Assembly: GCA_002734085.1 (NCBI GenBank)
Contig: NVXV01000008.1
Span: 1 to 64,000, forward strand
DNA: 64,000 nt
Source: Fluviicola sp.
Lineage (GTDB): Bacteria > Bacteroidota > Bacteroidia > Flavobacteriales_D > Crocinitomicaceae
Direction of reading: 5' to 3'
Numbering within the stretch: the stretch's first letter is position 1; each line of letters starts with the position of its first letter. The notes below the pieces were generated by a model that worked only from the letters and a program-made list of their open reading frames with translations, was not told the DNA's origin and did no database searches. The translations under genes were made by a program, and so were the position numbers. Positions 44,192 through 52,939 of the stretch are shown one piece after another.

Positions 44192-45094
44192 ATGATTTTT
44201 GATCAACTACATTTTTATTTAGCCACCTTGAACCCGCGTTTCCTTTCGATAATTTTGCAGACTGGTAGGTATAGAGATGTATATCAGGATGATAAAGAAA
44301 AACCCTTGATATATTGGGTTGTTTTGTCTTTTTTTATTTTAATAGCTCTATTTGTTGTCGGAGGTTTTTTTTATACAGTTTTTAAAGGTATTGTAGTTGA
44401 CACCATCATTAAAGGCTCACCATTTTCAGCAAGATTTAAATGTAATCCAACGAACTTGCGATTAGCCTACAAAGTGATAGGATGTCATGTTGTTGTTGCA
44501 GATGTAGACGAACGAAGAGAACAATACATATTTCTTATATCCTACTTAAAAAGACGTTTTCCTGATGCTGACCCCATGAGCATAAGTGAAATCCCTAACT
44601 TGCACGAGATCTATCAAGAAACTCATGAGGTTTTTATGTGGTTGAATATTCACTTAGACGAAGAACATAAATTACAATTCATAGATTTCATGGTGGATCT
44701 TGCTTTCCATAATGAGAAACTGAGTAGGCGCGAGATGAATTTAATTTATTCTGCGGGTAGCGTCTTTGGAATTTCGCGCAATGAAGTAAAATCTATCCTA
44801 ACGATGCGTTATAAATTCTATCAAGATAAACGTAGGAGAGAGCAGGAGCACAGAAGAAAAACCAGAGCCACACGTCGACCATCAGTAAATTTAAAGAAAC
44901 AAGCCTTAAGAATTTTAGGGCTAGAACCGAATGTTACAGATTTTGATGTGGTGAAGAATGCCTATAGACAAATGGCAAAAAAGCACCATCCCGATCGATT
45001 CCACAATGACAGTGAGCAAGAGCAAGAGAAGGCGCACGAACGTTTTACTGAAATTAATACTGCTTATGAATACCTAGAGCAGGTTTTAAAATAG
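44192..45094 (+). CDS. Membrane-anchored TerB-like/J-domain co-chaperone, paralogue 1
   Basis: 300 residues: a hydrophobic segment (WVVLSFFILIALFVVGGFFYTV), a middle TerB/DjlA-like helical region (FRCxPTN-type start, then QFIDFMVDLAFHNEKLSRREMNLI), a very basic stretch (QDKRRREQEHRRKTRATRR) and a C-terminal J domain (residues about 235-300) whose HPD tripeptide reads AKKHHPDRFHND. DjlA-type proteins recruit DnaK to the membrane. It forms a tandem pair with the next gene, which has the same plan. Confidence 0.8.
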   Translation: MIFDQLHFYLATLNPRFLSIILQTGRYRDVYQDDKEKPLIYWVVLSFFILIALFVVGGFFYTVFKGIVVDTIIKGSPFSARFKCNPTNLRLAYKVIGCHVVVADVDERREQYIFLISYLKRRFPDADPMSISEIPNLHEIYQETHEVFMWLNIHLDEEHKLQFIDFMVDLAFHNEKLSRREMNLIYSAGSVFGISRNEVKSILTMRYKFYQDKRRREQEHRRKTRATRRPSVNLKKQALRILGLEPNVTDFDVVKNAYRQMAKKHHPDRFHNDSEQEQEKAHERFTEINTAYEYLEQVLK

Positions 45095-45242
45095 GCTTTT
45101 TGATGTTTGCTTGTTAATGTTATTTGTCAGTCTTTGTTATGTTGATGGATTTGAAAAGTCATAATATCTATTATGTAGCCTTAAGCATCTCAGAACAAAA
45201 AAAATCTATATTTTTAACCACCCAAACTTATGTTATCAGAAA

Positions 45243-46142
45243 ATGATATTTGATCATCTGTATTATTCCTTTTCCACTTCGAATTCAAATCTTCTTGCGG
45301 TATTATTGCAGGTCAACAGATATAGTGGAAGTAGTCATAGAGAAGAAGAGAATCCTATTGTTCAATTCTTTTACATTTTCATGAGTATAATATTGATGCT
45401 GGCTTTGGTTTTTACAATTCTTTCCATTTTTAGAGACTTTATTTTACATTTTCTATTCAAGATACCTCAATTCTCAATGCTTTTTAGATATACTCCAAAA
45501 AATTTGAGGTTTGCCTATAAAGTGATTGGGTGCCATATTGTTGTTTCAGATGCTGGAGATAGAAGGGGACAGTATATGTTCTTGATTTCATATTTAAAAC
45601 GTAGATTTCCAAAAGTAGAGCGGTTGAATTTGAGTGAAATACCGAACTTACATAGTTATTACCCAAAAACTCATGAGGTCTATGTTTGGCTGAATAGGCA
45701 CTTTAAAGAAGAGGAAAAACTTCAGTTTATTGATTTTATGGTAGACTTAGCCTTTTACAATGAAAAATTAAGCCGTCGAGAGCTAGGATTAATTTATGAA
45801 GCGGGAAAAGTATTTGGAATACCGAAGATAGAAGTAAAATCAATTCTTACCATGCGTTACAAGTTCTACCAAGACAAACGTAGAAGAGAGCAGGAGCACA
45901 GAAGAAAAACGAGAGCAACTCGAAGACCAAAGAAAAACCTTAAAAATGAGGCCTTAAAGATTTTAGGATTAACTCAGAATATTACTGATTTTGATGTGGT
46001 TAAAAAGGCTTATAGAAATATGGCAAAAAAACATCATCCCGATCGATTCCATAATGATAGTGAGCAAGAGCAAGAGAAGGCGCACGAACGTTTTACTGAA
46101 ATCAATACAGCTTATGAATATCTCGAACAAGTTATGAAATAA
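45243..46142 (+). CDS. Membrane-anchored TerB-like/J-domain co-chaperone, paralogue 2
   Basis: 299 residues, co-linear with the previous gene over the whole length: MIFDHLYYSF start, membrane segment (IILMLALVFTILSIF), TerB-like middle (QFIDFMVDLAFYNEKLSRREL), the same basic linker and a J domain with AKKHHPDRFHND. The last 30 residues of the pair differ by a single residue and the linker DNA is nearly identical, while the N-terminal membrane parts have diverged. This points to tandem duplication with later drift or local conversion. Confidence 0.8.
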   Translation: MIFDHLYYSFSTSNSNLLAVLLQVNRYSGSSHREEENPIVQFFYIFMSIILMLALVFTILSIFRDFILHFLFKIPQFSMLFRYTPKNLRFAYKVIGCHIVVSDAGDRRGQYMFLISYLKRRFPKVERLNLSEIPNLHSYYPKTHEVYVWLNRHFKEEEKLQFIDFMVDLAFYNEKLSRRELGLIYEAGKVFGIPKIEVKSILTMRYKFYQDKRRREQEHRRKTRATRRPKKNLKNEALKILGLTQNITDFDVVKKAYRNMAKKHHPDRFHNDSEQEQEKAHERFTEINTAYEYLEQVMK

Positions 46143-46170
46143 TCTTAATGATTCTATTTGCTAGCTATTG

Positions 46171-46201
46171 TTGATCTTGTACTTATTCTCTTTTATCTTT
46201 G
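46171..46201 (+). promoter_or_regulatory. Promoter of the rluE-like gene (-33/-7)
   Basis: TTG (46171-46173), 20 bp, then TATCTTTG (46194-46201), an exact TAnnTTTG match. The ATG at 46207 lies 5 bp downstream, so the message is probably leaderless. This rules out the earlier in-frame ATG at 46168. Confidence 0.65.
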
Positions 46202-46206
46202 CAACT

Positions 46207-46782
46207 ATGAAGCAATTCAAGTACTACGCAGTTTTTAAACCCTATGACATGCTTTGTCAGTTTACAGGACAAGAGAATGACTATCTTCTAGGGGATTTAT
46301 TTGACTTTCCGAAGGATGTTTACTCTATTGGTCGATTAGACAAAGATAGTGAAGGGTTACTTTTAATGACGAATGATAATAGGTTTAAAACAAAGTTATT
46401 AGAACCTATATATAAAACGCCAAAAACTTATTATGCACAGGTTGATGGAGATATAACAGCAGAAGCTATTCGAGAATTGTCTAAGGGAAGTATTGTAATA
46501 AAACACAAGGGAAATTCACATAAGGTAGCGCCTGCAGTATGCTGTAAAATAAATGATCCAAATTTTCCAGAAAGAAGTGTTCCCATCAGATATAGAAAAA
46601 ACATTCCTACTAGCTGGGTTTCTATAACAATTTCTGAAGGTAAAAACAGACAAGTAAGAAAAATGACCGCTGCTGCAGGGTTTCCAACGTTGCGGTTAGT
46701 TCGTTTCTCAATTGGTAATTATAAATTAGGAAGTATGCAGCCTGGAGACGTTGTGGAAATCAGACCTGATCAGGTGCTTTGA
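46207..46782 (+). CDS. rluE: RluE-type 23S rRNA pseudouridine synthase
   Basis: About 191 residues starting MKQFKYYAVFKPYDMLCQFTG, the RluE-like N-terminus. The catalytic Asp is in SIGRLDKDSEGLLLMTNDN, followed by KTYYAQVDG and the C-terminal SEGKNRQVRKMTAAAGFPTLRL. No S4 domain is present, as in RluE, which modifies one uridine of 23S rRNA. The start at 46207 is fixed by the promoter just upstream; the frame opens at 46168. Confidence 0.85.
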   Translation: MKQFKYYAVFKPYDMLCQFTGQENDYLLGDLFDFPKDVYSIGRLDKDSEGLLLMTNDNRFKTKLLEPIYKTPKTYYAQVDGDITAEAIRELSKGSIVIKHKGNSHKVAPAVCCKINDPNFPERSVPIRYRKNIPTSWVSITISEGKNRQVRKMTAAAGFPTLRLVRFSIGNYKLGSMQPGDVVEIRPDQVL

Positions 46783-46791
46783 AGGATTAAA

Positions 46792-46837
46792 TTGGGTTAT
46801 GTAGGGACGCACGGCCGTGCGTCCCTACATAACCCAA
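46792..46837. repeat. Dispersed palindrome, copy 2
   Basis: The 28-bp core (46801-46828, left half GTAGGGACGCACGG) sits in a perfect palindrome extended by TTGGGTTAT / ATAACCCAA to 46 bp. It lies 10 bp after the rluE-like stop and can act as its terminator hairpin. Confidence 0.9.
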
Positions 46838-46915
46838 CGTCTCTAATTAGCCCAACGCTCCTACAAAACACATTGTCCCTGCATAACCCATTGTCCCAAA
46901 ACAATCCTCCGCATT
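46829..46915. repeat. Degenerate short direct repeats beside palindrome copy 2
   Basis: About four loose copies, 18-20 bp apart, of the palindrome's outer arm: ATAACCCAACGTCTC, TTAGCCCAACGCTCC, AAACACATTGTCCC and ATAACCCATTGTCCC. The open frame 46792-46980 here is a repeat artefact. Nothing else is seen up to the rhodanese gene. Confidence 0.55.
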
Positions 46916-47053
46916 ACTACACAATTCTTAAAACCCCTTTCTTCCTGTTTATATGCAATTTTCAACCTAAATACCTTTAATTAACTTCATTTATCTATTT
47001 TTACAAAAAATTATGGATTAGCTCTTGTAGCTTCTATATTAAATTAAGATTGG

Positions 47054-47374
47054 ATGATTTATATTTCTGTTAATGAGTTTGATAAGCTGCTAAAGGAGAG
47101 TGGTGATTTTCAATTAGTTGATGTTAGAGAGCAATACGAATACAATATTTGCAAGTTAAATTCAGTACATATCCCAATGGCAGACATTGTTACTCGGATG
47201 AATGAAATCGATACTGATAAGCGTATATGCGTACTTTGTAAAACAGGGAAAAGAGCAGAGGCAGTGGCAAACCTTCTAGAAACTGATTACGATTTTAAGG
47301 ATGTTTTAGTCGTTGAAGGAGGTATTATAGCTTATGCTGAGCAAATTGACAACAACCTAGAGGTATATTCATGA
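47054..47374 (+). CDS. Single-domain rhodanese-like protein
   Basis: A 106-residue rhodanese fold: FQLVDVREQYEYNIC at the start and the active loop VLCKTGKRAEAVANLL, whose Cys is the sulfur carrier. The final part ends VVEGGIIAYAEQID. Relatives act in sulfur transfer. The stop overlaps the DUF368 gene by 4 bp. Confidence 0.9.
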   Translation: MIYISVNEFDKLLKESGDFQLVDVREQYEYNICKLNSVHIPMADIVTRMNEIDTDKRICVLCKTGKRAEAVANLLETDYDFKDVLVVEGGIIAYAEQIDNNLEVYS

Positions 47375-48312
47375 AAAACAGATCTACCATTCAGTATTTG
47401 GGTATAATGATTCGTGGAATGGCGATGGGCGCTGCTGATGTTATTCCTGGTGTTTCTGGTGGAACAATAGCCTTCATTACGGGGATCTATGAAGAACTCA
47501 TTGATAGCTTAAGTAATATAAACCTTAAAGCACTCAAAACGCTTAGAAATGATGGACTAAAAGCTTTTTGGTCACATGTAAATGGTAATTTCTTCGTTGC
47601 GCTTTTTCTTGGAATCGGAATCAGTGTTTTTTCTCTTGCAAAGTTAGTTACGTTTCTTCTTGAAAATCACCCTGTACTATTGTGGTCATTTTTCTTCGGG
47701 CTAGTATTGGCCAGTGGCTTGCTGATTATGAAAACAATTCCCAAATGGAACGTTGCAAATATCTTTGCTATTCTACTTGGGACTGCTATTGCTGGATTTA
47801 TCTCTTCAATCGAAGTGACAGCAAGTGGAGGAGACTCATGGTACATAATTTTAAGTGGTGCAATTGCTATTTGCGCTATGATTCTACCAGGGATTAGCGG
47901 CGCATTTATTCTTGTTTTGTTAGGTTCGTACGATATCATTATCAATGGAATAAAAGATGTAAATATTACGACTATCGGACTTTTCGCTGTTGGATGTATA
48001 GTTGGATTACTTTCTTTTAGTCGATTATTGAAATACTTGTTCGAACACTTTAAAAGCTTTGTTTTAGCCTTATTGTCAGGTTTTTTATTTGGTTCATTAT
48101 GGAAAATTTGGCCGTGGAAGAACGAAACAGGAAATCATCCGATAGTTGTTCATTCTGACGGTAAAGAGGACTGGATGATGACAAATGTATTACCGCAAAA
48201 CTACATTGGAGACGACCAAATGTTGATGGCGATTTTAATGGGTATTCTAGGTTTAGTAGTTGTCATATTGATGGGTTTCGTTGGGCCTAAAGAATTGAGA
48301 AACACAAACTGA
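47371..48312 (+). CDS. DUF368 family membrane protein (PopT-type undecaprenyl phosphate flippase)
   Basis: A 313-residue polytopic protein with the DUF368 start RGMAMGAADVIPGVSGGTIA and a second, internally repeated GAIAICAMILPGISGAFILVLLG. DUF368 proteins have been shown in other bacteria to recycle undecaprenyl phosphate across the membrane for cell-wall synthesis; the same role here is inferred from the family. It overlaps the rhodanese (4 bp) and aroE (1 bp) genes, so the three are co-translated. Confidence 0.9.
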   Translation: MKNRSTIQYLGIMIRGMAMGAADVIPGVSGGTIAFITGIYEELIDSLSNINLKALKTLRNDGLKAFWSHVNGNFFVALFLGIGISVFSLAKLVTFLLENHPVLLWSFFFGLVLASGLLIMKTIPKWNVANIFAILLGTAIAGFISSIEVTASGGDSWYIILSGAIAICAMILPGISGAFILVLLGSYDIIINGIKDVNITTIGLFAVGCIVGLLSFSRLLKYLFEHFKSFVLALLSGFLFGSLWKIWPWKNETGNHPIVVHSDGKEDWMMTNVLPQNYIGDDQMLMAILMGILGLVVVILMGFVGPKELRNTN

Positions 48313-49055
48313 TGCAAGACACCAGAAATCAATATGGTCTCATCGGAAAGTCACTTAGTCATTCATTTTCGAAATCATTTTTTGAAGAGAAATTTAAAAA
48401 AGATGAAATCAATGCTTCTTATTTGAATTTTGAATTACCGCATATTGAGAGTTTTGTGGAATTATTCAAGAGTAACCCAGCTTTAAGAGGATTAAACGTA
48501 ACTGTACCTTATAAAACTGAAATCATTCCTTTTTTAGATGAATTGAGTATAAATGCAGAAGAAATTGGTGCTGTTAATACAATAGAGTTTAAATCAGGTA
48601 AGCTAATTGGACACAACACAGATGCTTTTGGATTTCAGCAATCGATAAAACCTTTTTTGCGCAATGTACATGAAAGAGCGCTTATTCTAGGGACTGGAGG
48701 AGCTTCAAAGGCTGTAGCTTATGTTCTAAAAAACTTAGGGGTAGAAGTTAAGTTCCTTTCAAGAAATCCTTCGGTTGAAAACGAATTTAGTTACGATGAT
48801 GCGAATGAATTGATGGTAGATGCTTTTAAACTGATTGTCAACTGTACGCCTATAGGAACTGCTCCAAATGTGGATGAAATGCCCAAATTCCCTATTCAAT
48901 TTGTAAATGAGGATCACCTAGTGATTGATTTGATCTATAATCCCGAACAGACAAAATTCTTGCGAATTGCAAAAGAGAATGGAGCTGATACATTAAATGG
49001 ATTGTCTATGTTACAACATCAAGCTTTAAAAGCTTGGGAAATATGGAATGCATAA
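48312..49055 (+). CDS. aroE: Shikimate dehydrogenase
   Basis: A 247-residue enzyme that reduces 3-dehydroshikimate to shikimate with NADPH. Motifs are YGLIGKSLSHSFSKSF (substrate loop), GLNVTVPYKTEIIPF (catalytic Lys), GAVNTIEF, GHNTDAFGF, the cofactor loop LILGTGGASKAVAYVLKNLG and NGLSMLQHQALKAWEIW. Its ATG overlaps the stop of the DUF368 gene by one base. Confidence 0.95.
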   Translation: MQDTRNQYGLIGKSLSHSFSKSFFEEKFKKDEINASYLNFELPHIESFVELFKSNPALRGLNVTVPYKTEIIPFLDELSINAEEIGAVNTIEFKSGKLIGHNTDAFGFQQSIKPFLRNVHERALILGTGGASKAVAYVLKNLGVEVKFLSRNPSVENEFSYDDANELMVDAFKLIVNCTPIGTAPNVDEMPKFPIQFVNEDHLVIDLIYNPEQTKFLRIAKENGADTLNGLSMLQHQALKAWEIWNA

Positions 49056-49082
49056 ACTACTTTTGTAGAAATCGATTGAATT

Positions 49083-49730
49083 TTGGATATCCTGAAATCT
49101 TATATTCGCGAAGGAGAACATCAGCAACAAGACTTTAAATTTCGTGTAGATGACGCTCAAAAAATTGCCAGAACTTTAGCTGCGTTTGCCAATACGCAAG
49201 GCGGACGGCTATTGATTGGTGTCAAGGATAACGGTAAAGTAGTTGGCGTAAACCCAGAAGAAGAATTTCATGTTATTCAAGGTGCTGCCTCCATGTTTTG
49301 TAAACCTGAGATAGAGGTTTCTACTAAGATTTTGCAGGATGACCACAAGTTAGTCCTGGAGGTTAGCGTACCACAATCTGACTTTAAACCGATACGCGCA
49401 AAGGACGATGAAGGAAGGTGGAAGACATACGTGAGAAGGGGAGACCACACGCTTTTAGCCAATAAAATCCTTATTGGAGTATGGAAACTTCAAAAAAAGA
49501 AATCCTCACGACCACAAAAATTTGCAGAAGATGAAATGCTCTTGATTAATACAATCAAAGAGGCTGGAGAAATCACATTAAGTAAGCTGTATCGTTATAC
49601 AAAATTAAAGAAGTCGTATATAGACCAATTGCTAATTCTATTTATTACCTGGGATCTGGTACAGATGAACATCTCTGAGGAAGGAACATTCTACAGTTTG
49701 AAGCGGATGGAGGAGATTGTGGAGGGTTGA
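49083..49730 (+). CDS. AlbA_2 (Schlafen-like) domain protein
   Basis: 215 residues starting at a TTG (49083); no ATG lies near. The N-terminal domain has the AlbA_2 pattern: REGEHQQQDFKFRV, ARTLAAFANTQGGRLLIGVKDNG and YVRRGDHTLLAN. It is followed by a short winged-helix-like tail (EAGEITLSKLYRYTKLKKSYID). Bacterial AlbA_2 proteins are often described as putative DNA-binding or transcription regulators; the function is unproven. Confidence 0.82.
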   Translation: MDILKSYIREGEHQQQDFKFRVDDAQKIARTLAAFANTQGGRLLIGVKDNGKVVGVNPEEEFHVIQGAASMFCKPEIEVSTKILQDDHKLVLEVSVPQSDFKPIRAKDDEGRWKTYVRRGDHTLLANKILIGVWKLQKKKSSRPQKFAEDEMLLINTIKEAGEITLSKLYRYTKLKKSYIDQLLILFITWDLVQMNISEEGTFYSLKRMEEIVEG

Positions 49731-49772
49731 ATAGTATAACGGTAAAACGGGATACATACTTTCTCTTAAAAG

Positions 49773-51053
49773 TCATTCTTTAACAAATTTAATTACCGAT
49801 GAAGCCATTCTAATTATATAAACTCCTTTTTTCAGACTATTGATATTCAGCTTGTAAGATTCTTTACCTTTTAGTTCTCCTTTATGTATTATTGACCCCA
49901 TGAGGTCTAAAACTTGAAATTCATTTCTACCTGACTTGTTTAATTTAATGTTGATGACATTTGATGCTGGATTAGGATAAATTGTTAAGTCACTGATATC
50001 CTCCAATTCTGGCAGATCAGATGGGGAACAATTTGTTTTGGTTGAATGTATCCAATTAGCCATGAAACTAAGCACTTGTGGACTCATTGTTGAATCGTAT
50101 TCGGTACCGAAAGAATGATCGATGTCGGTAAACAACTGATATGTAACATCTGGACGCGTAATTGAATCGAGCCATATTTGATAGTGAGTATTTGATGGCA
50201 CAAACCTGTCGGCTGTTCCATACATCAAAGCAGTAGGTTTATCAGAGTTTTTCTGAACGAATACGGCAGAATCAGTATGTGAAATCCAATCAAGCCAAAA
50301 TCTTGGAGAAAAGTGGGAATTGGAAAGCGTGTCAGACATTGGCCATAAGCCCATTCGAAGTGAGTCAAATTGATGTCTTAATGTCTCAGCATTGGTTGGG
50401 TTACCATTTATAAATTCTTCCTGATAAATAGCTACAGAGTCAATTGGCTGGGCAGTCCCCGCCATATTTAGTACTCCACGAATATCAGAGCGATCATATC
50501 CGACCTGACTCACAAATGAGCCTCCTTGACTATGACCGGCCAGAAAAATATTACAAGTATCTACTGAAGGAAGATTTTTAGCAAAGTCGACGGCATAGTG
50601 AATGTCTTTGATATAATCATACGGTGAAATTGTATCAACGCTCCAACAAGGCGGTTTTTCAATGCAATTGAGGGTGAAACTTCGTTTGTCGTATCTCAAA
50701 ACCATAATTCCATTTCTGGACAAAGAGTCAGCAATTTCGTAAAACATAGCCGTTTCAGCTTTACGATAAGAAGCACCAACGCTGTCTAAATAGTCTTTCG
50801 TAGAGTTGGCATCATAATCAAGTGCAGATGTTCCATGGACTAATATTACCACAGGGAAATCAAGTCCATTCTCAGGCGTAGTTATTGCGCAAGGAAAAAA
50901 TAAAGAGTCCAACCCAAGCGAAGAGCTATACTCTGGAGTTTGAACATAAAACGAATCAATCACTGTTGAGTATCCTTGAGTGAATCCATTTCTTCCAAAG
51001 AAAAGAATGTTAATCAGTGCTAATAATAGATATTTGAATGATATTTTCTTCAT
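49773..51053 (-). CDS. Secreted alpha/beta hydrolase with T9SS type A sorting domain
   Basis: 426 residues: a signal peptide, then an alpha/beta hydrolase with VVILVHGTSALDYDANS (oxyanion region), LAGHSQGGSFVSQVGY (nucleophile Ser in GHSQGG), DRFVPSNTHYQ (acid) and IDHSFGTEYD (catalytic His). From about residue 352 there is a C-terminal secretion domain with DLTIYPNPASNVINIKLN and SLKKGVYIIRM. It is exported by T9SS and is probably an esterase or peptidase of the DUF3530/BAAT-like kind; the substrate is unknown. Confidence 0.85.
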   Translation of the reverse strand: MKKISFKYLLLALINILFFGRNGFTQGYSTVIDSFYVQTPEYSSSLGLDSLFFPCAITTPENGLDFPVVILVHGTSALDYDANSTKDYLDSVGASYRKAETAMFYEIADSLSRNGIMVLRYDKRSFTLNCIEKPPCWSVDTISPYDYIKDIHYAVDFAKNLPSVDTCNIFLAGHSQGGSFVSQVGYDRSDIRGVLNMAGTAQPIDSVAIYQEEFINGNPTNAETLRHQFDSLRMGLWPMSDTLSNSHFSPRFWLDWISHTDSAVFVQKNSDKPTALMYGTADRFVPSNTHYQIWLDSITRPDVTYQLFTDIDHSFGTEYDSTMSPQVLSFMANWIHSTKTNCSPSDLPELEDISDLTIYPNPASNVINIKLNKSGRNEFQVLDLMGSIIHKGELKGKESYKLNINSLKKGVYIIRMASSVIKFVKE

Positions 51054-51114
51054 ACAGATGTAATTGTCTTAATCTGTAAATTTAGATATTGTTAAACGTA
51101 AATACTAATTAAAG

Positions 51115-51243
51115 CTATTTAACCATTAATTTTTCAGATGAAAAACTTCCGTCTTTTAAAGTAAATTGGATGTAGTAGATACCTTTAGACATGGAAGACA
51201 CGTCAATAGAAGATAATTCTGACGTTCCATAGCTAAAAAATCG
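51115..51243 (-). pseudogene. Orphan C-terminal fragment of a T9SS type A sorting domain
   Basis: In the minus frame, about 42 codons read QRFFSYGTSELSS, then IDVSSMSKGIYYIQF and DGSFSSEKLMVK before a TAG stop. This is the end of a type A sorting domain (compare KKGVYIIRM in the neighbouring hydrolase). A stop codon precedes it and there is no start, so the 5' part of the gene is missing. The break coincides with the edge of attC-like site 8, suggesting truncation by cassette integration or deletion. Confidence 0.7.
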
Positions 51244-51245
51244 TT

Positions 51246-51342
51246 GCTATCCATAAAGTTAGGCAATAATTTGAAAGGAGAGGGAGGGATTGAGCTGAGG
51301 GTGATTTATCATTCGAAGCGCAATCGTTGCAGTGTATTATAG
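51246..51342 (-). repeat. attC-like site 8
   Basis: It contains the third copy of the 38-bp hairpin (51288-51325, GATTGAGCT ... AGCGCAATC) and an R''-like box at 51336-51342 (ATTATAG on plus, partner of GTTATAT at the cassette's 5' edge). The R' end is unclear. A plus-strand GTTAGGC at 51258-51264 also fits the GTTRRRY box, so the limits are approximate. Confidence 0.45.
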
Positions 51343-51364
51343 GCATTCTATAAACTTTTTATAT

Positions 51365-52750
51365 TTATTCTTTAACTGCCTTTCTTAGCTCTTTTTCAAC
51401 GGCTCCTTCATAATGTTCCATGAATGCATTTATTATAAAGCCATCCTTATTGATAAGGATATATCTTGGTACCCCACTTACCCTATACTGCTCTTTAAAT
51501 GATGAGTCAGAACTTATCAAGTTAGTACAGCTACCCATTTGGTGTTCTTTAAGGTAATCTCTCCATTTCTCTTTGTCAGAATCTATACTTATGAATAAAA
51601 ATGTTACATCATGAAACGTGCTCTGTAAATCCTGAATATTAGACATTTCTTTTCTACAAGGCTTACACCAAGTAGCCCATACATCTATCAAGATTAATTT
51701 ACCTTTAAAGTCTTTTAACGAAATTTCTTTTCCCGTATTTGACCTAAGTATAAAGTTCGGTGCTGGATTTCCTGGAGACAGTGAATCAGACTTAAAGTGC
51801 AGTTCTGATAAATGTTTTATGTATGTTGATCGTGGATGTTTTTTTTTAAATTCTTCCCATAACTCATTGGTTTGTTGGGTTAATCCAAAATAATCAAAAC
51901 AGGAAGTAAGATTTACGTAAGAAATAAACTCTAATACATGCTCTCCATAAGTAGAATCATTAATAAAATAATTTTCAACTGCTCTAGGGTAGAGTTTAGC
52001 CCCGAACTGATCGAATGGAAGGTCTCGTTTTACTCTATAGTCGTAATACGAAATCAAAAAGTCTTTAAATGGAATTGAGTTTGCTTTCAATAAAATAGAG
52101 TCTTTGAAAAGGTAGTGTGAACTGATGCCAAGTTCATTCTCGAGTTCTTTTTTTTCAATAAGACTTAAAGATAATGATGATAAATAAAGTTGTTTCTTCG
52201 CTAAAAAGCTTGAAATAAAATAACTTTTAATTAGAGAATAATCAGCAGGAGATAAGTGATTGCTTTCAGGTTGGGCTATTAGAAAATTCAAAAATTCTTC
52301 TTCACAATCTTTAAATTTATCAGTTGTTTTATTCTTAGGTTCATTGGAATCGATTAACAACTGTGTTTCTTCATATTTCATATCAAAATAACTCGAGCAC
52401 TTCAGAAATAAGTTATTTAATTCTTTTGTGTTTCCAAGAAATTGAATATTCTCTTCATTAATAGTTAACCTTACATCGGAATTTGGTTTTAATATTATGT
52501 AGTTAATAGGTTGATTATTAGTATTATAAATCCTGACCCACGCAAAAGTTTCATTCTCTATGTGCAGTATAACATTTCCAATTCCATTATCATTGAGGAG
52601 TAGGCTATCTTTAAATTGGTTTGAAGTAATATACACTTTCTGATTAGAATAATTCTGGGCTTCTATATAAACTTGAACATTCCCCGATTTAGCAAAAACT
52701 TGGACCGTAGAAAAGATGTAAAAAATAAAGAGCCAAAGTATTGTTTTCAT
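51365..52750 (-). CDS. TlpA-like thiol-disulfide oxidoreductase in a cassette
   Basis: 461 residues: a signal peptide (MKTILWLFIFYIFSTVQVFA), a DUF4369-like N-terminal domain (VQVYIEAQNYSNQKVYITS), a helical middle and a thioredoxin domain (from about residue 330) with active site WATWCKPC in the context LILIDVWATWCKPCRKEMSN. It is probably a periplasmic disulfide reductase. At nearly 1.4 kb it is large for an integron cassette. It begins about 110 bp after the R' box of site 9. Confidence 0.8.
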   Translation of the reverse strand: MKTILWLFIFYIFSTVQVFAKSGNVQVYIEAQNYSNQKVYITSNQFKDSLLLNDNGIGNVILHIENETFAWVRIYNTNNQPINYIILKPNSDVRLTINEENIQFLGNTKELNNLFLKCSSYFDMKYEETQLLIDSNEPKNKTTDKFKDCEEEFLNFLIAQPESNHLSPADYSLIKSYFISSFLAKKQLYLSSLSLSLIEKKELENELGISSHYLFKDSILLKANSIPFKDFLISYYDYRVKRDLPFDQFGAKLYPRAVENYFINDSTYGEHVLEFISYVNLTSCFDYFGLTQQTNELWEEFKKKHPRSTYIKHLSELHFKSDSLSPGNPAPNFILRSNTGKEISLKDFKGKLILIDVWATWCKPCRKEMSNIQDLQSTFHDVTFLFISIDSDKEKWRDYLKEHQMGSCTNLISSDSSFKEQYRVSGVPRYILINKDGFIINAFMEHYEGAVEKELRKAVKE

Positions 52751-52859
52751 AAAAATGAGGATTCAATTATTCTTAGGTTAACGAACATTATAAGTCATAT
52801 ATCATTAATAGGTTACAATAGAAGTGATTTTTTACACCAAATTATAGTTTGGATTCCTG

Positions 52860-52936
52860 ATATAACGGTCTAAAATAGGCAAAGTAGCGCAAACCTTGAG
52901 CCCTATCGGCGCTATTTTGTTTATTTGTTGTTATGT
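52860..52936 (-). repeat. attC-like site 9
   Basis: R' box GTTATAT (52866-52860, minus) and R'' ACATAAC (52936-52930). Arms at 52872-52890 (ending GGCAAAGTAGCGC) and 52909-52926 (GCGCTATTTTGTTTATTT) pair with G-T wobbles. The arms closely match site 2 of array 1. Confidence 0.65.
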
Positions 52937-52939
52937 GTC

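Noticed and set aside
46792-46980. Plus-strand ORF of 62 codons
   Set aside because: Reads through palindrome copy 2 and its degenerate arm repeats.
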